The notes beneath the pieces are model-generated. The model worked only from the letters and a program-made list of their open reading frames with translations, did not search any database and was not told the DNA's origin. A stretch of DNA of 64,000 nucleotides from Morchella semilibera (taxonomy: Eukaryota; Ascomycota; Pezizomycetes; Pezizales; Morchellaceae). The stretch lies in NCBI GenBank assembly GCA_009192285.1, contig CM018605.1:824931-888930 (forward strand), in the 5' to 3' direction. Made by a program: the position numbers and the translations under genes. Position 1 is the stretch's first letter; every line of letters starts with the position of its first letter. Shown in pieces: positions 23,909 through 37,440 of this stretch.

Positions 23909-24045
23909 CATTAACAAGACTTCATTTGTCTCCTAATATCTCCTGAGCCTCAGGAGACTCAAAAAATATTTGGGGGTCTTAGAAGACTCTCAGTAGACTC
24001 GGGAGACTGTTGGGAGACTCCAGTCACAAGTTGAGTTTGCTGATG
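23909..24045 (+). repeat. Element H copy 7
   Basis: 137 bp; first bases mutated to CATTAACAAG. Inside the Tc1 relic. Left flank TA, right flank TT. Confidence 0.9.
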
Positions 24046-24369
24046 TTTATCGTAAGCACTCTACTAATATTTTTCACCCCTTTCTGATTTTGTTTATTTT
24101 TTTAGGGAATACCAAAAGACCGCTTGATTCTTGGAACAAAAAACAGTCGGACGCAACTATTAATGCCGAAAGATATCGGGAACATATTGTTAAACTATAT
24201 TTGTTTATATTTTGGAAGGCACAGCTTGTACTTGATTATGTATATATCATGCAGGACATAGCACCAGCTCATCCAACTCTCTTGCTCCTTGAAACCTCAT
24301 TCTCAACTCCGCCAAGAGTTGGGAATAGGGGGGTTCACCCACACACATAGACTTTTCTTAGGCTTCATG

Positions 24370-24506
24370 CATCAGCAAACTCAACTTATGACTGCGGTCT
24401 CCCAACAGTCTCCTGAGTCTCCTGAGAGTCTCCTGAGACTCCTGGAGATTTTTTGAGTCTCTTGAGGCTCAGAAGACATCAGGAGACAAATGAAGTCTTG
24501 CTGATG
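24370..24506 (-). repeat. Element H copy 8
   Basis: 137 bp, reverse orientation, inside the retro-insertion, so it is younger than that event. Flanked by TG on both sides. Confidence 0.92.
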
Positions 24507-24881
24507 TGTCTTTGGAAAATGTCTACAACTTTACTCTACCTCACTCTGGCGTTCCTCTCCCTATGGACGTTGCTTCTCCACTCTCCGCTGTGCCTTTGGC
24601 CACCAGGTTTTGGTGACTCAGGATCCCAACCCTCAACCTTCCTCTCGGGGGGGGAAGGCAGAACGGACCTTCCATTCCACCACCATTGTGTGTCAACGAG
24701 CGTGTTCTTGTGGTAGCCCCTAAGGGCGAGTTCTTACGCCGGAGTGTTTAACGAAAAACCCTCTCCTCGGCCTCAAAATCCAAAATAACTCTATGATTGT
24801 TTCTCCCTTTGGCAAGGGGATTCTTTCAAACTCTTTTCTCCTGCTGGTCTCCCTTCTTCGGACTGCAACCGGATCCCTCCA

Positions 24882-25416
24882 TATCACGGAGCGATGCATA
24901 GATATAATCAGAGGAGCCAAGGTACACAACCGAGGCCGGAGAGCGAAGCGAAGCGAAACGAGGTAGAAGATACTAGAGTAACGAAGAGTGAGGACGCGAG
25001 GCGAGAGAAGTCACGGGAACTATGGAAGTCAAGCGAGACCCGCGAGGGGGGTTACGGAACTAGGAATCCAGGAAGACAATACTGACTAAAGAGACAGGGG
25101 ACGAAGGCGAGTCGAAGAGTCAAGTATATTCTTGAAGACTACAAACTCCTAGAGATAGGAAGGTTGCGTGAAGAAGAAAGGAAAGAAAGGAAAACTCTAC
25201 AAGCGAGGGAGAGAGCTCCCTATATATAGCCCTGTCATCCCTTCGCTGACTCATCCCATAGAACCCCATAGAACCTAAAGGAAACCCTCCGATTACCAAT
25301 ATATACGCAACATTAACTCATAGAACCCCTGCAACGGAAACCCATAGAACCTTACAGAAAAACCCTGACTAATCCTTCTTCCCGCAACATCGCTAAATCC
25401 ATTCCACGCCGTGATA
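24882..25416 (-). repeat. Solo LTR-F, TSD CTCCA
   Basis: TATCACGGAG...CGCCGTGATA, 535 bp, exact CTCCA at 24877-24881 and 25417-25421. Nested in the retro-insertion. About 47 bp longer than the 488-bp copies. Confidence 0.93.
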
Positions 25417-26391
25417 CTCCAGGCCTCATAGTCAGCTGAGGAACTGTTTATTCAAGTAAATTCAGCACCTTCCTCTTTGGGTTACCTTGTGCACCTACAC
25501 CATACCACCAGGTGGCTACCCCGTTTCGGCAATGTTCGGCTACGACGTGTCACTCCCTCCAAACTCCACGGCCCCTACCGGAGCCGGAGTCATTTTCTGA
25601 CGGTGGACGCCGTAATTAGTTTTTTTGTTATGTTTCTGCTTTTCGTTTTGTATGTTTTGCTTTCTTTGTGCCGGGTTTGGGGATAGCTTTTGTTTATGCC
25701 ATAGGGACTCCCTGTATGCGACATTCTTGTAACCTAGAATACAATGAAATTATGATTGAAAAAAAAAAAAAAGCACCAGCTCATCGGGCCAACCTTACAG
25801 CAAAGATATTGAAAAAATTAGGGATTTTTAATTATTTTTTGCATGGCATCGTTAGCATTTCTAGCGGGTTCCTTGCTATTTTTTCCCTATCCCTTTGGAT
25901 TACTGTACAGTGAGTTGCTAGCTACTATATTACCCTTCAGCCTCTCCCACTCAAATATTAATCTTTTGTTTTTTTAGGCAGCTCCACAGACTGCAACCCA
26001 ATTGAGAATGTATGGCAAATCATCAAGAGTAGGATTAGGAATAGGGTGCCCCGCTCCACAACCACTGGCAATTTGAGCCTGCAAGCAGCAGTTAGTTGAT
26101 TCAATACCAGAGAGAGTTGAAGCAGTGCCCAATGTACTAGGGGGTTATACAAAATACTCGTTACATTTTTATGTTTATGTGTAACTAAAATCCATACTCG
26201 CTTATCGCCCAGACAGACCCTTGACCTGTTCACTCACTATATGCCAGAGCCTTGTACTTACCCTTACACCCCGGTACATGTAGTAACATGTACTACGGGT
26301 GTGGGGTATTAACATTGTCAACCGTGGTTGTAACAGTTCTTACTGTCGCCAGACAGACTTACCCACACCCATAGTACTTGGTATACCGCAC

Positions 26392-26514
26392 TAATTGAGA
26401 AAATTCGTTGCGCTGCAGCAGGGGTCTTCTCTACCAAATCTTGCATATTGACGTCCAAATCTTGCCTCTGGTTGGCTCATACCTCTGCTGCAGCGCAACG
26501 AATTTTTTCAATTA
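26392..26514. repeat. MITE-like inverted repeat, 123 bp
   Basis: Arms of ~30 bp at 26392-26421 and 26485-26514 (taattgagaaaattcgttgc / its complement with one extra T) with a 63-bp spacer and TA at each outer end. Probably a small non-autonomous Tc1/mariner-type element. Confidence 0.65.
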
Positions 26515-26562
26515 ATGCGCAAGTACAAGTAAAACAGGAAGTAATAACATACATAGCTACTA

Positions 26563-26647
26563 TTGCTGGAAAAAAAAAAGTATGGTCTCAACCCGAACAT
26601 CTCCGGTTGTTTTCTGGCCTTGGAGACCGTACTTTATTTTTCAGCAA
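26563..26647. repeat. Long A/T-rich hairpin
   Basis: TTGCTGGAAA...GTATGGTCTCAA (26563-26591) pairs with TTGGAGACCGTAC...CAGCAA (26620-26647) across a ~28-nt loop. It could be a MITE core or a transcribed hairpin; no other evidence. Confidence 0.5.
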
Positions 26648-26649
26648 GT

Positions 26650-28035
26650 ACATGTAGAGTACTAGCTAGGTAGTACATCGCCGTGTTCTACCTAGTTATC
26701 CCACTGTGCTCGCAACTTCATAGCATTTTTGAATACGGCTGCTATCTCTATATAAAAAAGCAATCCTCTGTGTATGTATCTAATATTAGCCGTGTTTGGG
26801 AATGTTGTTCACGAAGTGACGATGGTCCCTCTGTAATGGCGGGTAAGGATTGTAGGCTAATAATAGAGTTTACTCTGGCGACGCTAAGTTTAATTATAAT
26901 GCAGGACACCACCAAGGGATTTAAGAGTCTGCTATTTAACAAGGCTGGTCCTGCTTGGAAGTATATTTTCGGGCAGCAGAATCCCGTCTCGGGAATAAGA
27001 GGAGATAAACTCCGAGGAGAAGTTTGCTGATTGACCTTTTGACATTTGTTTTTGAGGAAATAGCCATGGTTGGCTTGGCCTATTTATCTAGTCGAGGACA
27101 TTTACCGCAAACAAGCACTAGTAATTGCTGAACGGATGTATTCAAAATTGGAGGGACCCATATAGGCATCTATATATGTAGAACATCTAAATCTGTAGAG
27201 TATTGTTGGCCCGCAAATCTAACTGCAGGGAAAGAAGACAAATAAAATTTTCACAATCATGACCTAGTGTAGCGATAATGCCAATACCAGTTATTCCTGA
27301 GGGTGGGAAAGGATTTAGGCTCTTTTCCCAGTTCCCCCACGGTCTACCGTGCGAGTGTGTATGTGCATACTAAAAGCAGTTACGGCCATTAGACTCTCCT
27401 AGTACAGACTAATATACGGGTAGGAACCTACGGAAGCACCGGAGGTACATAGAAGAAAATCTACGACAACCAGGAACATCAGTATCTGCAGATATGTAAT
27501 CTGGCCCGGCGAGGCGACCGGGTGTTCTTGTGGTGTGTCATAGGCTTATGGGATATTAGAGGGTGTGCCAATAAGATAAACATCTACGCCAAACAATAAA
27601 ATATTATCGAGTCTGTTTCGAAACATTTCCGTAACTCTGTTGGTATGGTCAAGTAAGCTGTGTTGAGGTTTCTAGCTCCGTTCGTAACCTTGTGGAATAC
27701 TTCGCATTATTTGAGAACAACACCAGGAGTGTAGTGGTGATTGGTCAATTATTTGATTCAAATATCTGTAACCATGGTTGAGGGTAGAACACATGACGCA
27801 CGAACCCCCCAGAGATATCGGGAAGGCCAGCGGGGAGAGCAACGACGTATGTAGAGCCCGGGAGTATTTTAGTTTGACCCACCGAGCGAAACTCACTCCC
27901 TCAACCCCTCTTCTCCCCACTCCGCCACCACCATTGAATTCTTCCGCTCTTTCAATAAAGTCTTCTACCATTACCACTTATTATCGTTGAATTTTGAAAA
28001 AGAAACCTCTCTGAAAATCTCAACGCTCGAGAAAG
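26650..28035. other. Intergenic upstream of ZWF1
   Basis: A 115-codon frame at 26683-27030 is open but resembles nothing I know, and I do not call it a gene. CT-rich DNA (27890-28010) before the ZWF1 ATG is typical of fungal promoters. No repeat family of this window enters here. Confidence 0.5.
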
Positions 28036-30237
<2,202 letters not shown>

Positions 30238-30813
30238 ACTTTGATACGATCATTGTACTATGTGATACGATATAAAATTTCTTGCAATAGTCCAGCAGTC
30301 TACTTCGCAAGACTTTGTGGGGCTTTTTGGACGTGTTGGTGGTTGTTTTGAATTCCCTTTCACTTGTTACAAATATCTCTTGCGGGTTTCGGTTCTTTTC
30401 GCTGTTCGTTCGAATTTTTGTCTTTCCGCCAACTTCTCTCTTTCTTCATAAGGTGCTTAAAAGATCTGCCTGTTCTCGCTGAAATGAGATGCACCCAAAT
30501 AATCCTTGGCCAATTTATATAATGACGTAGTATACGTGGTTACCCGACCGAGATGACCATTCTATAGATTCAGTGCACGGAAAGAAAAGCACAGCGCACA
30601 TCGAAGCTGACGTCTCTCAAGGGTTGTCAACGAGCCGCAATAGATTTTATCACCCCCATCCGCTTTCAAGTTGTTGCTCTCTGCCCGTATCGACTCTTTT
30701 AATACTTGTATTAGGCATTCTACCTGTGGGCCCAATCGGCAATTGACTTACCACTTAATCAGCCTGATTCAGCCACTGAACCAAACCCCTAAGGCTTAGG
30801 GTTTGCACTTTTG
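30238..30813. other. Intergenic, ZWF1 to transporter
   Basis: Holds the ZWF1 3' end and the transporter promoter. No repeat or ORF recognised. Confidence 0.6.
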
Positions 30814-33307
30814 ATGGCGGCTACATGGGGTGGTGTTCCAGCCATCAAAGGTCCCACCGACTCGGTGCGGATGATATTCTTGACGATATGGTTGGTGACT
30901 GCATTCGTAAATACAGCTTTGGGTCGGATGGGAGATTATACTAATAGTCTAAAGCCTGACTGGTGTCCAATTAGTATGGAGTGTGGAAATGTCATGTTAG
31001 TTTACACCCTCGGAGGTTATTCTTGAGTTACCAGTTCACACCGTCTTGGTTGGCCAATAAGGGTAGCTAGTGATATACTCTACTCAAAGCTGGTTATTTA
31101 AGAGCTGTAGTTCGTGAATTACGTTACAAAGTTTTCTCGTATTGTCGTCATTTGTTTATATGACTTGATTGCTGACTCGACCTGTGCTCTATAGATTGTG
31201 CCCCTTACCTTTTATCACTCGGTCTGACCAAATCTCTCATGAGCCTGGTTTGGGTTGTGGGGCCTATGGCTGGGCTCACACAGCCCGTGGTTGGTGCTAT
31301 TGCGGATAGGTCACGATTACGGTGGGGTACTGTCACTATTTGAGCTTATATCTATTCGAATTCCGATTTAATGTGTGTATAGGAAGAAGACGGCCGTTTA
31401 TGGTCATCGGGAGTGCTGTGGTCGCGATTGCACTGCTAATCTTGGGCTGGGCGAAAGAGATCAGCACCTTTTTCTTTGGAGAAAGTGATGCGGTCGGTTC
31501 CATTTACTCTGATGTTGTAAGGCTTGTGATACTGACTGATTCCAAAGGCCAATACTATCGCTATTATTATTGCAATTATGGCACTAGCTTTGGTTGATTT
31601 TGCTGTAAATGCCGGTTAGTAATGATGGTATTAGTTTGAAAAAGTGAAGCCCACTAACTATGACAATTTAATTCAAAGTGCAAGCATGCTGTAGAGCACT
31701 TATTGTTGATACTCTCCCAATTCCTCAACAACAACATGGAAGTGCCTGGGGTAAGTCCTTGAGTTCGTTACTTTGTACGTCCAGTTTACTCATGATCTGA
31801 AGCTAGTAGGATGATAGCAGTGGGGAATATTGCTGGTTACTTTGCGTAAGTTTCCCAGATTGTATAATGAATAACGAACAAGACAATTTAAAATAATCAT
31901 AATCTTGCAGCGGTACTGTAGACCTTAAGGGAATATTTGGTACTTCTCTAGGAGACAGTCAATTTAAACAATTAATGGTCCTTGCCGCATTCTGGTTGTT
32001 ATTCTGCATTCTTGTCTCCTGTTTTTGCGTAGATGAGAAAGTCCTTTTGGCAAGACGGTGAGATTTCTAGCTAACTTACTCTTCGGATTTTTGGCTAATA
32101 TTACACTTTAGAAGTTCTGATGAGAAATCATCCGCGATTCAAGTATTTGCCTTGATATGGAGAACTTCATGGCATCTTCCGAAAAGTATCTGGGATATGT
32201 GTGTAGTATTGTTTTGGGCGTGGATAGGTAAGTGGAATTGAGTGTTTTCGATAATCGCATTTCTAACCGATCTTAAGGGTGGTTTCCATTCATGGTTTAT
32301 AGCACAACATTCGTGGGTGAGGTTCTCAAGCGTTATGATATGGATGGCCAAGAGAGTTTGCAGTCGTCTACGGATGTTGTCGGAGATATTGCACGAGTTG
32401 GTAGTATGGCGTTGGTTATATTCTCCGTTGTATCTTTACTCTCATCGATCATCTTGCCCTGGGTAGTGACATCCCCAGAATCTGACGGGCTTCATCAAAA
32501 ACACCCAGGGAATGGCTCACTGGCAGATTTTTTGGAGGTTATAGTACCCCTCAGGCCAAGCTTAGCAACTGCATGGATTGGTGGGCACGTCATGTATGCG
32601 TCACTAATGCTTATGACTTTGTTTGTGTCGACTGTGAATTGGGCGATGCTCTGCGTTGCCCTTAGCGGAGTGTGAGTATATTATCTCCAGCTGATACTTT
32701 TACGACCATTGTTGACTTAAATATAGGGCCTGGTCTCTAATGACTTGGGTAAGCTGTCTCATCCTACATGTCGCTTTTGGATTTTATGTCTAAAAGAGCG
32801 AAAGGCCCCGTTTAGTATTACTGGAGAAGAGATTAATCGGCTCAATATATGTGGGCATGTCAATGGTTATCGTCCCCGGAGATTGAGTGGTGCATATGGC
32901 CCTCTAGATCAACAAAACCCCGAATATGACGAAGACATAGAGATGGATGAAGTGACAGGGAACCCTATCTCCGGAGGTACTACCCTAACCATGGTACACC
33001 CAGAAACTGGTTCCGACGAACTTGTAGGAGTTTAGTAAGTTATATTTATCTTTATTTCTTAGAAAATTTGACTGACGGTAGTAGTCTCGGAATTCTAAAT
33101 GTGTTTGCATGTTTGCCACAATTTGTTGGCTCCTTTATATCCTTTGTTGTGTTTTCAATATTGGAGCCGGGACTCAGTCCCGAATTCTCGGAGGGGGATG
33201 TCGGGCCTCCAAAGGTTGGTGTTAATGCTATTGCAGTTTGCATGGGGATTGGTGGAATTTCTACATTGATTGCAGCACATTATACTTTGAGGTTTAAGCA
33301 TCGCTAG
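30814..33307 (+). CDS. Sucrose/H+ symporter-like MFS transporter (GPH type)
   Basis: A 12-helix plasma-membrane sugar/proton symporter of the plant SUC / S. pombe sut1 type is the best reading; substrate (sucrose, maltose or other) cannot be told. Proposed exons: 30814-30890, 30955-30995, 31195-31326, 31383-31492, 31548-31614, 31679-31750, 31803-31845, 31911-32057, 32112-32227, 32278-32671, 32727-32748, 32799-33034, 33085-33307, giving 559 aa. Family marks: VEMSYCAPYLLSLGL in TM1-2, loop 2-3 RWGRRRPF at ~82-89, QACCRALIVDTLP, SRMIAVGNIAGY, and WIGWFPFMVY in TM7. A long acidic cytosolic loop (NPEYDEDIEMDE) precedes the last helices. Exons 2 and 11 are very short (41 and 22 nt), so those boundaries are the weakest. 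Same strand as ZWF1 and THR1, separate promoters. Confidence 0.88.
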
Positions 33308-33342
33308 TAGGGGGTGTGTGGTTCGTTGGATACGTGTTGCAG

Positions 33343-33474
33343 TATTCCCTGGCCTGGTGAAATTTGCAAACTCGGGACCCCCCAGATTTGGTGGGGTTGT
33401 TGCCCTGAAGGAAAGTGCAACGGCCAAGGAGATCTTGCAACAACCCCTGTATCACCTCACCAGGCCAAGGGATA
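33343..33474. repeat. MITE-like inverted repeat, 132 bp
   Basis: Arms TATTCCCTGGCCTGGTGA (33343-33360) and the complement of TATCCCTTGGCCTGGTGA (33457-33474), 16 of 18 matching, starting just after the transporter stop. TA at both ends suggests a Tc1/mariner-type non-autonomous element. Confidence 0.6.
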
Positions 33475-34173
33475 ACTTTCACATACAGATTAGGGTGTGT
33501 TGGCTTCTGGGTCCAAATATTTATGTATATGCTCTTAGCTTGGATTACGGGGGGCTGGCAGCCAGCTTTACTCGGCATTAAACCTAACCCTCACCCCGTG
33601 AACCTCTTGCTGCGAAATCATTTTCTGTGACCTGTTTTAGATTTCCGGAACACCACCATGCTGTCGGGGCCTAATACGTCTCCATTTTTGTTGCGACGAG
33701 TGAAGGAATATAATTACAACGTGGTTTTCATAGTCCCATTTGGCCCTTAAAGATTTTACTGCGAGCATAGACCAATTTCACGCGTTTTTGCAATAATGTG
33801 GGACCTGCGTATCCTTCCATGGAAAGAGCACTCAGTCTATGGTTTTACATAGGTGCATGCAAATAGTGGCCCAGTTTATAAACGTCTGGAAAATAGAGTA
33901 GAGTAGTGATTGCTATTCTTACAACCTTGCAGTAGCGAGTGGCGGGGCCAACCCCCCCGCATGTTAGCTGAGGTCTGGGTAGATCATCATCATCATCATC
34001 ATGCAGTGTTCCTGATCGTCATTCGAGCCTGCCAAGGTCACATTGACATTGGCGAGTGACTAAGCTGTAAAAAAAAAAGTCGGGAGCTTCCGCTACACAC
34101 AAACAATACAATATACCCCTCCAACAGTCCGGAGAATCACAGCATAAATTTTCAGTTACAGTACTCCATAGAT
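33475..34173. other. Intergenic, transporter to THR1
   Basis: No gene. A small CAT microsatellite lies at ~33986-34004 and an A run at ~34069-34078; the rest is THR1 promoter sequence. Confidence 0.55.
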
Positions 34174-35510
34174 ATGATTACAATTGGTGAGTTTTCTCTG
34201 GCTAGTGCACACCTAAGTGCACACCTAATTGCACACCAAGAATTGTTTGTTAAGCTCTATGTTTTAAAGAGGTTCCTTGCTCATCAGCCAATATTGGTAT
34301 GAATAAAATTCTCCCATACTTTTCTTTTTACGGGGAAAGCTCCTATGGAAAAGTATACCAAAATTGATCTCCCTTAGGCCCCGGTTTCGACGTAGTGGGT
34401 TTATCCCTCTCGATCTGGCTCAAGCTTCAGGTCGCCTTTAAAGCCACGGCAACCTCTTCGCATCCCGTCAACTGCCAAATTACATACGAAGGTGAAGGAG
34501 CCGACCATGTTCCACTAAACGCAGAGCATAATCTCATCACCCGCACTGCACTCTATGTACTTAAGTGTCACTCCATGCGTGCTTTCCCAAGCGAAACACA
34601 TGTGCACATTATTAACCCCATTCCCCTTGGCCGTGGCCTTGGCTCATCCGGTGCTGCTGTTGTTGCAGGTGTGATGCTGGGCAATGTGGTTGGAAAACTC
34701 GGTCTCAGTAAGGATAGGATGATGGACTATTGCCTGATGATTGAGCGTCATCCAGACAACGTTATGGCGGCAATGTATGGTGGGTTCGTGGGCAGCTATC
34801 TAAAAGAACTTGATCCTGTGGACATGGAGCGAAAAGAGATACCGCTGGCAGAAGTTCTACCAGAACCAGCTGGTGGTGTAGATACGGGGTTGAGACCCCC
34901 AGAGCCACCGCTCGGGATTGGGCACTACATTAAATTCGGTTGGGCGAGAGAGATCAAGGCTATCGCTATCATCCCACAATTTGAGGTTTCTACTGCGACA
35001 GCTCGAAGTGTGCTACCAGCGAACTATAGTCGGGCAGATTTGGTGAGTGTCTTTCCTGGTTGGCTATTATACATAATTTAGGGATAGAGGTACTGAACAT
35101 TAATAGATATTCAACCTGCAAAGGCTTGCGGTACTTACCACAGCGTTGACCAGGTCTCCCCCCGATGCGGAGCTCATTTTCCAAGCCATGCAGGATAAGG
35201 TACATCAGCCTTACCGTAAAGGACTGGTATATTTCTCTTCTTTTAATCATGCATTACTATTTTATTTAGAAACTGAAACTCTTAGATTCCCGGGCTACCT
35301 GAAATTCTGGCCTCAGTTACCCCACAGTCCCACCCGGGCCTCCTTGGGATTTGTCTCTCAGGAGCTGGCCCTACTATTTTGGCGCTAGCCACCGAAAACT
35401 TCGAGAACATAGCAAATGAGATCCTGACAAAATTCAAGCAAGAGGGAATCACTTGTGATTGGAAAGTGTTGGAGCCTGCCTATGATGGTGCCCGGGTCAT
35501 GAATTCGTGA
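34174..35510 (+). CDS. THR1: Homoserine kinase
   Basis: Phosphorylates L-homoserine with ATP, the penultimate step of threonine synthesis. Proposed exons: 34174-34186, 34270-34296, 34378-35042, 35107-35226, 35286-35510, giving 349 aa (yeast Thr1 is 357). Domains are GHMP kinase N- and C-terminal folds. The N-terminal VPCSSANIGPGFD lies at residues 6-18, the ATP-binding PLGRGLGSSGAA at ~96-107, and LSGAGPTILAL near the C terminus. The 13-nt first exon and 27-nt second exon are inferred because only they supply the conserved N-terminal strand in frame. Convergent with RFC2, 236 bp between stop codons. Intact. Confidence 0.93.
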
Positions 35511-35746
35511 TTATTCTATCATTGGCCTACGCCTAAAGCTTGTAAAGAGATATAGAGAGAGGGGGGGGGGGGATGATAGAGACTTCTATGCCCCAGCAGG
35601 GGCGGATCCAAACGGAATATAATCGTGCAGTGAATTAGGAAGCAGGCATGACCATAGTGGGATTGTGACATCTAGCACATTTATTCATGTAATAAAGCTA
35701 AAGTTCACAACAACCTCGTCTTGATTATTTCCGCCTTGAGATCATC

Positions 35747-37095
35747 TCACCTAGACAGTACCGCCGATATCCGAAGCGCCAAATCAAGAACCTGTAAGTG
35801 CTCGTCGGAGCCATCAGCTAGACGTTTATCGATTTCGGAGAAGATTAGGACAATATCGTTCTTCTGTTCTGCGGTCACAACATCGTTGAATATTAACTTA
35901 TTGTACATCTAATAAAATTATTATGTTAGAGATTCTGAGGTAATTGTTGATAGTTTAAAATAAACGAACCTGCAATACAACTTGGCTCGCACTCCATCCA
36001 TCCGCGATAATATCACGAACCAGTTTAGATAGTTGTGGATATGCGCTCACGCCCTTCTTCGGCTCACAGGCTTTTAGCACTTCTTCGACTGTTGCGTCTG
36101 GTATCACACCCGCAATCTCCTCAATTGACCTAACGGTGACAGGTTCACCGGCTGTTACAACGATTCCATCGTTCTCCATCTCCTCATCTCCATCTCTATC
36201 TACTGGTGCATGCTTGATCGGATTATGTAGTCTTGCCGCCGACTGTAGGTAGGTGATGGCCTTTCGTAGGTCGCCGTCTGAGACCCGAATCAATGTGTCG
36301 ATGACACCACTCTCATAATCTACCCCCTCTACTCTTGCGATCAACTCTAACCTTTCCCTGGAATTGCTTTCGTCTAATGGCTTAAACCGGAACTTTGAGC
36401 ATCTAGAAGCAAGTGGATCAATGATCCTCGTGACATAGTTGCAGATTAAACAAAATCGAGTGATCTTGGAGTATGTCTCCATTGTACGTCGGAGAGCGGA
36501 CTGTGCATCCTGTGTCATGGAGTCTGCCTCGTCTAGGATGATAATCTTGTAGGGAGGGCACGGATAGGCGGAGGACTGGGATGTAGTTGCATTGGAGACG
36601 GTAATACGGGCAAAATTTTTGACTTTTTCGCGTACGATGGAAATGCCGCGCTCGTCGGAGGCGTTGAGTTCGAGGACTCGGGTTTTCATGAGGTCTGGGC
36701 CGTAGAGCTCTTTTGCTAGAGCGAGGATTGTAGATGTCTTGCCTGTGCCTGGTGGGCCATAGAACAGCATATGAGGAAGCTGTTGAATATTAGATTTAAG
36801 AAAATTGTGGGTATTGACGGGACTGACATTTGAGGATTGGAGGGTACGTTTGAGTACTGTGATTGTGTGGTCCTGAGCAGTGACATCACTAAGGTTTTTT
36901 GGGCGACTAGAGAATCTTAGATATTGTGCTCCCGGCTTGATATTCGGACGAAGCTGCGAGATGGATAACTTACTATTTCTCGACCCAGGGAACAGGCCGA
37001 TTAGGGTCCTTTGATTTTGAAGTTGAGGGGATAGCATTGCTCTGTGCAGTCGCAGCAGCAGCTCTTCGGGCGGCGACGTCAAAGAAGGAACCCAT
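35747..37095 (-). CDS. RFC2: Replication factor C subunit 2 (clamp loader)
   Basis: AAA+ subunit of the nuclear RFC complex that loads PCNA at primer-template junctions. Exons on the minus strand: 37095-36974, 36906-36828, 36779-35970, 35908-35747; product 390 aa. The first exon supplies PWVEKY, joined to RPKNLSDVTAQDH. Walker A GPPGTGKT is at residues 75-82; Walker B ILDEAD and sensor/arginine region SRCSKFRFKPLD follow. The sequence agrees with yeast Rfc2 (human RFC4) rather than Rfc4 or Rfc3. The 48-bp intron at 36780-36827 is in frame and has no stop, so it can be misread as a 16-residue insertion just before LPHMLFYG. A reading that starts at 37082 is out of frame until the first intron and should be discarded. 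Confidence 0.95.
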
Positions 37096-37440
37096 GAGCG
37101 CTAGCTCTTAAAAATCAAACAAAAGGGAGGGGTATTATGCTCGAGAAATTTTTGGTTGTGCTGGATAGACGGGGTACGCGCTAAAGCTATGGATTGCTCT
37201 TGACTAAGCCAGCGGAACTATTAATGAATTAAACAAAAAAAAAAGCCAACGGAACTCTCCTGACACTCGGGCCACTCGCGGCATATCACTTAAGTACTCG
37301 GCCCTGACTCTATCCAGCGGTACTGCTTCTATCTACAGTGTTTCATTCTATCGCTCGCATCCCTCACGCCTCTGTTCCTACAATTGTGACCCACTCGTCC
37401 TCGGGTTTACTCTCCCCCGTTCTTCACTTCTTATGATTCA
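37096..37440. promoter_or_regulatory. Divergent promoter RFC2 / Dsc4-like gene
   Basis: 345 bp between two divergent start codons, with CT-rich stretches toward the Dsc4-like ATG (37330-37430). No specific factor site is claimed. Confidence 0.6.

Larger units (their letters stand above)
24273..25771 (+). mobile_element. Poly(A)-tailed retro-insertion with 13-bp TSD
   Basis: The 13-mer AGCACCAGCTCAT occurs at 24260-24272 and again at 25772-25784, and the insert ends in an A run (25759-25772). Transposase codons for MQD-APAH continue across the repeat. This is the signature of target-primed reverse transcription: a LINE, SINE or processed mRNA copy. Removing nested H8 and LTR-F leaves about 815 bp. 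The sequence has coding-like stretches (for example near 24520-24620 and 25470-25600) that I do not recognise. Confidence 0.75.
23320..26170 (+). pseudogene. Tc1/mariner transposase relic, multiply interrupted
   Basis: Pieces in order: an HTH-side region with GYHRYVA (~23500-23530); after H6, a region resembling KVIWTNEFAFNV..GNTWVT (~23765-23830) with in-frame stops; after H7, TINAERYREHIV..LFIFWKAQLVLDYVYIMQD (~24150-24255); after a 1.5-kb retro-insertion, APAHRANLTAKILKKLGI (~25775-25830); then an intron-like gap ending ttttttttag (~25978); then CNPIENVWQIIKSRIRNR (~25995-26050), which holds the last catalytic Glu. This is the DD34E family. Dead. Ends of the transposon were not identified, so coordinates are approximate. 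Confidence 0.8.

Noticed and set aside
26683-27030. 115-codon open frame upstream of ZWF1
   Set aside because: No similarity to a family I know, no start context or neighbouring support; AT-rich DNA of this length can be open by chance.
27480-27560. Possible tRNA-like fold
   Set aside because: No acceptor stem pairing or T-arm consensus; no tRNA gene could be supported anywhere in the window.
35970-37082. RFC2 as a single long frame starting at 37082
   Set aside because: Its first ~55 residues are out of frame with the conserved PWVEKYRPKNL start, which is recovered by the exon at 36974-37095.
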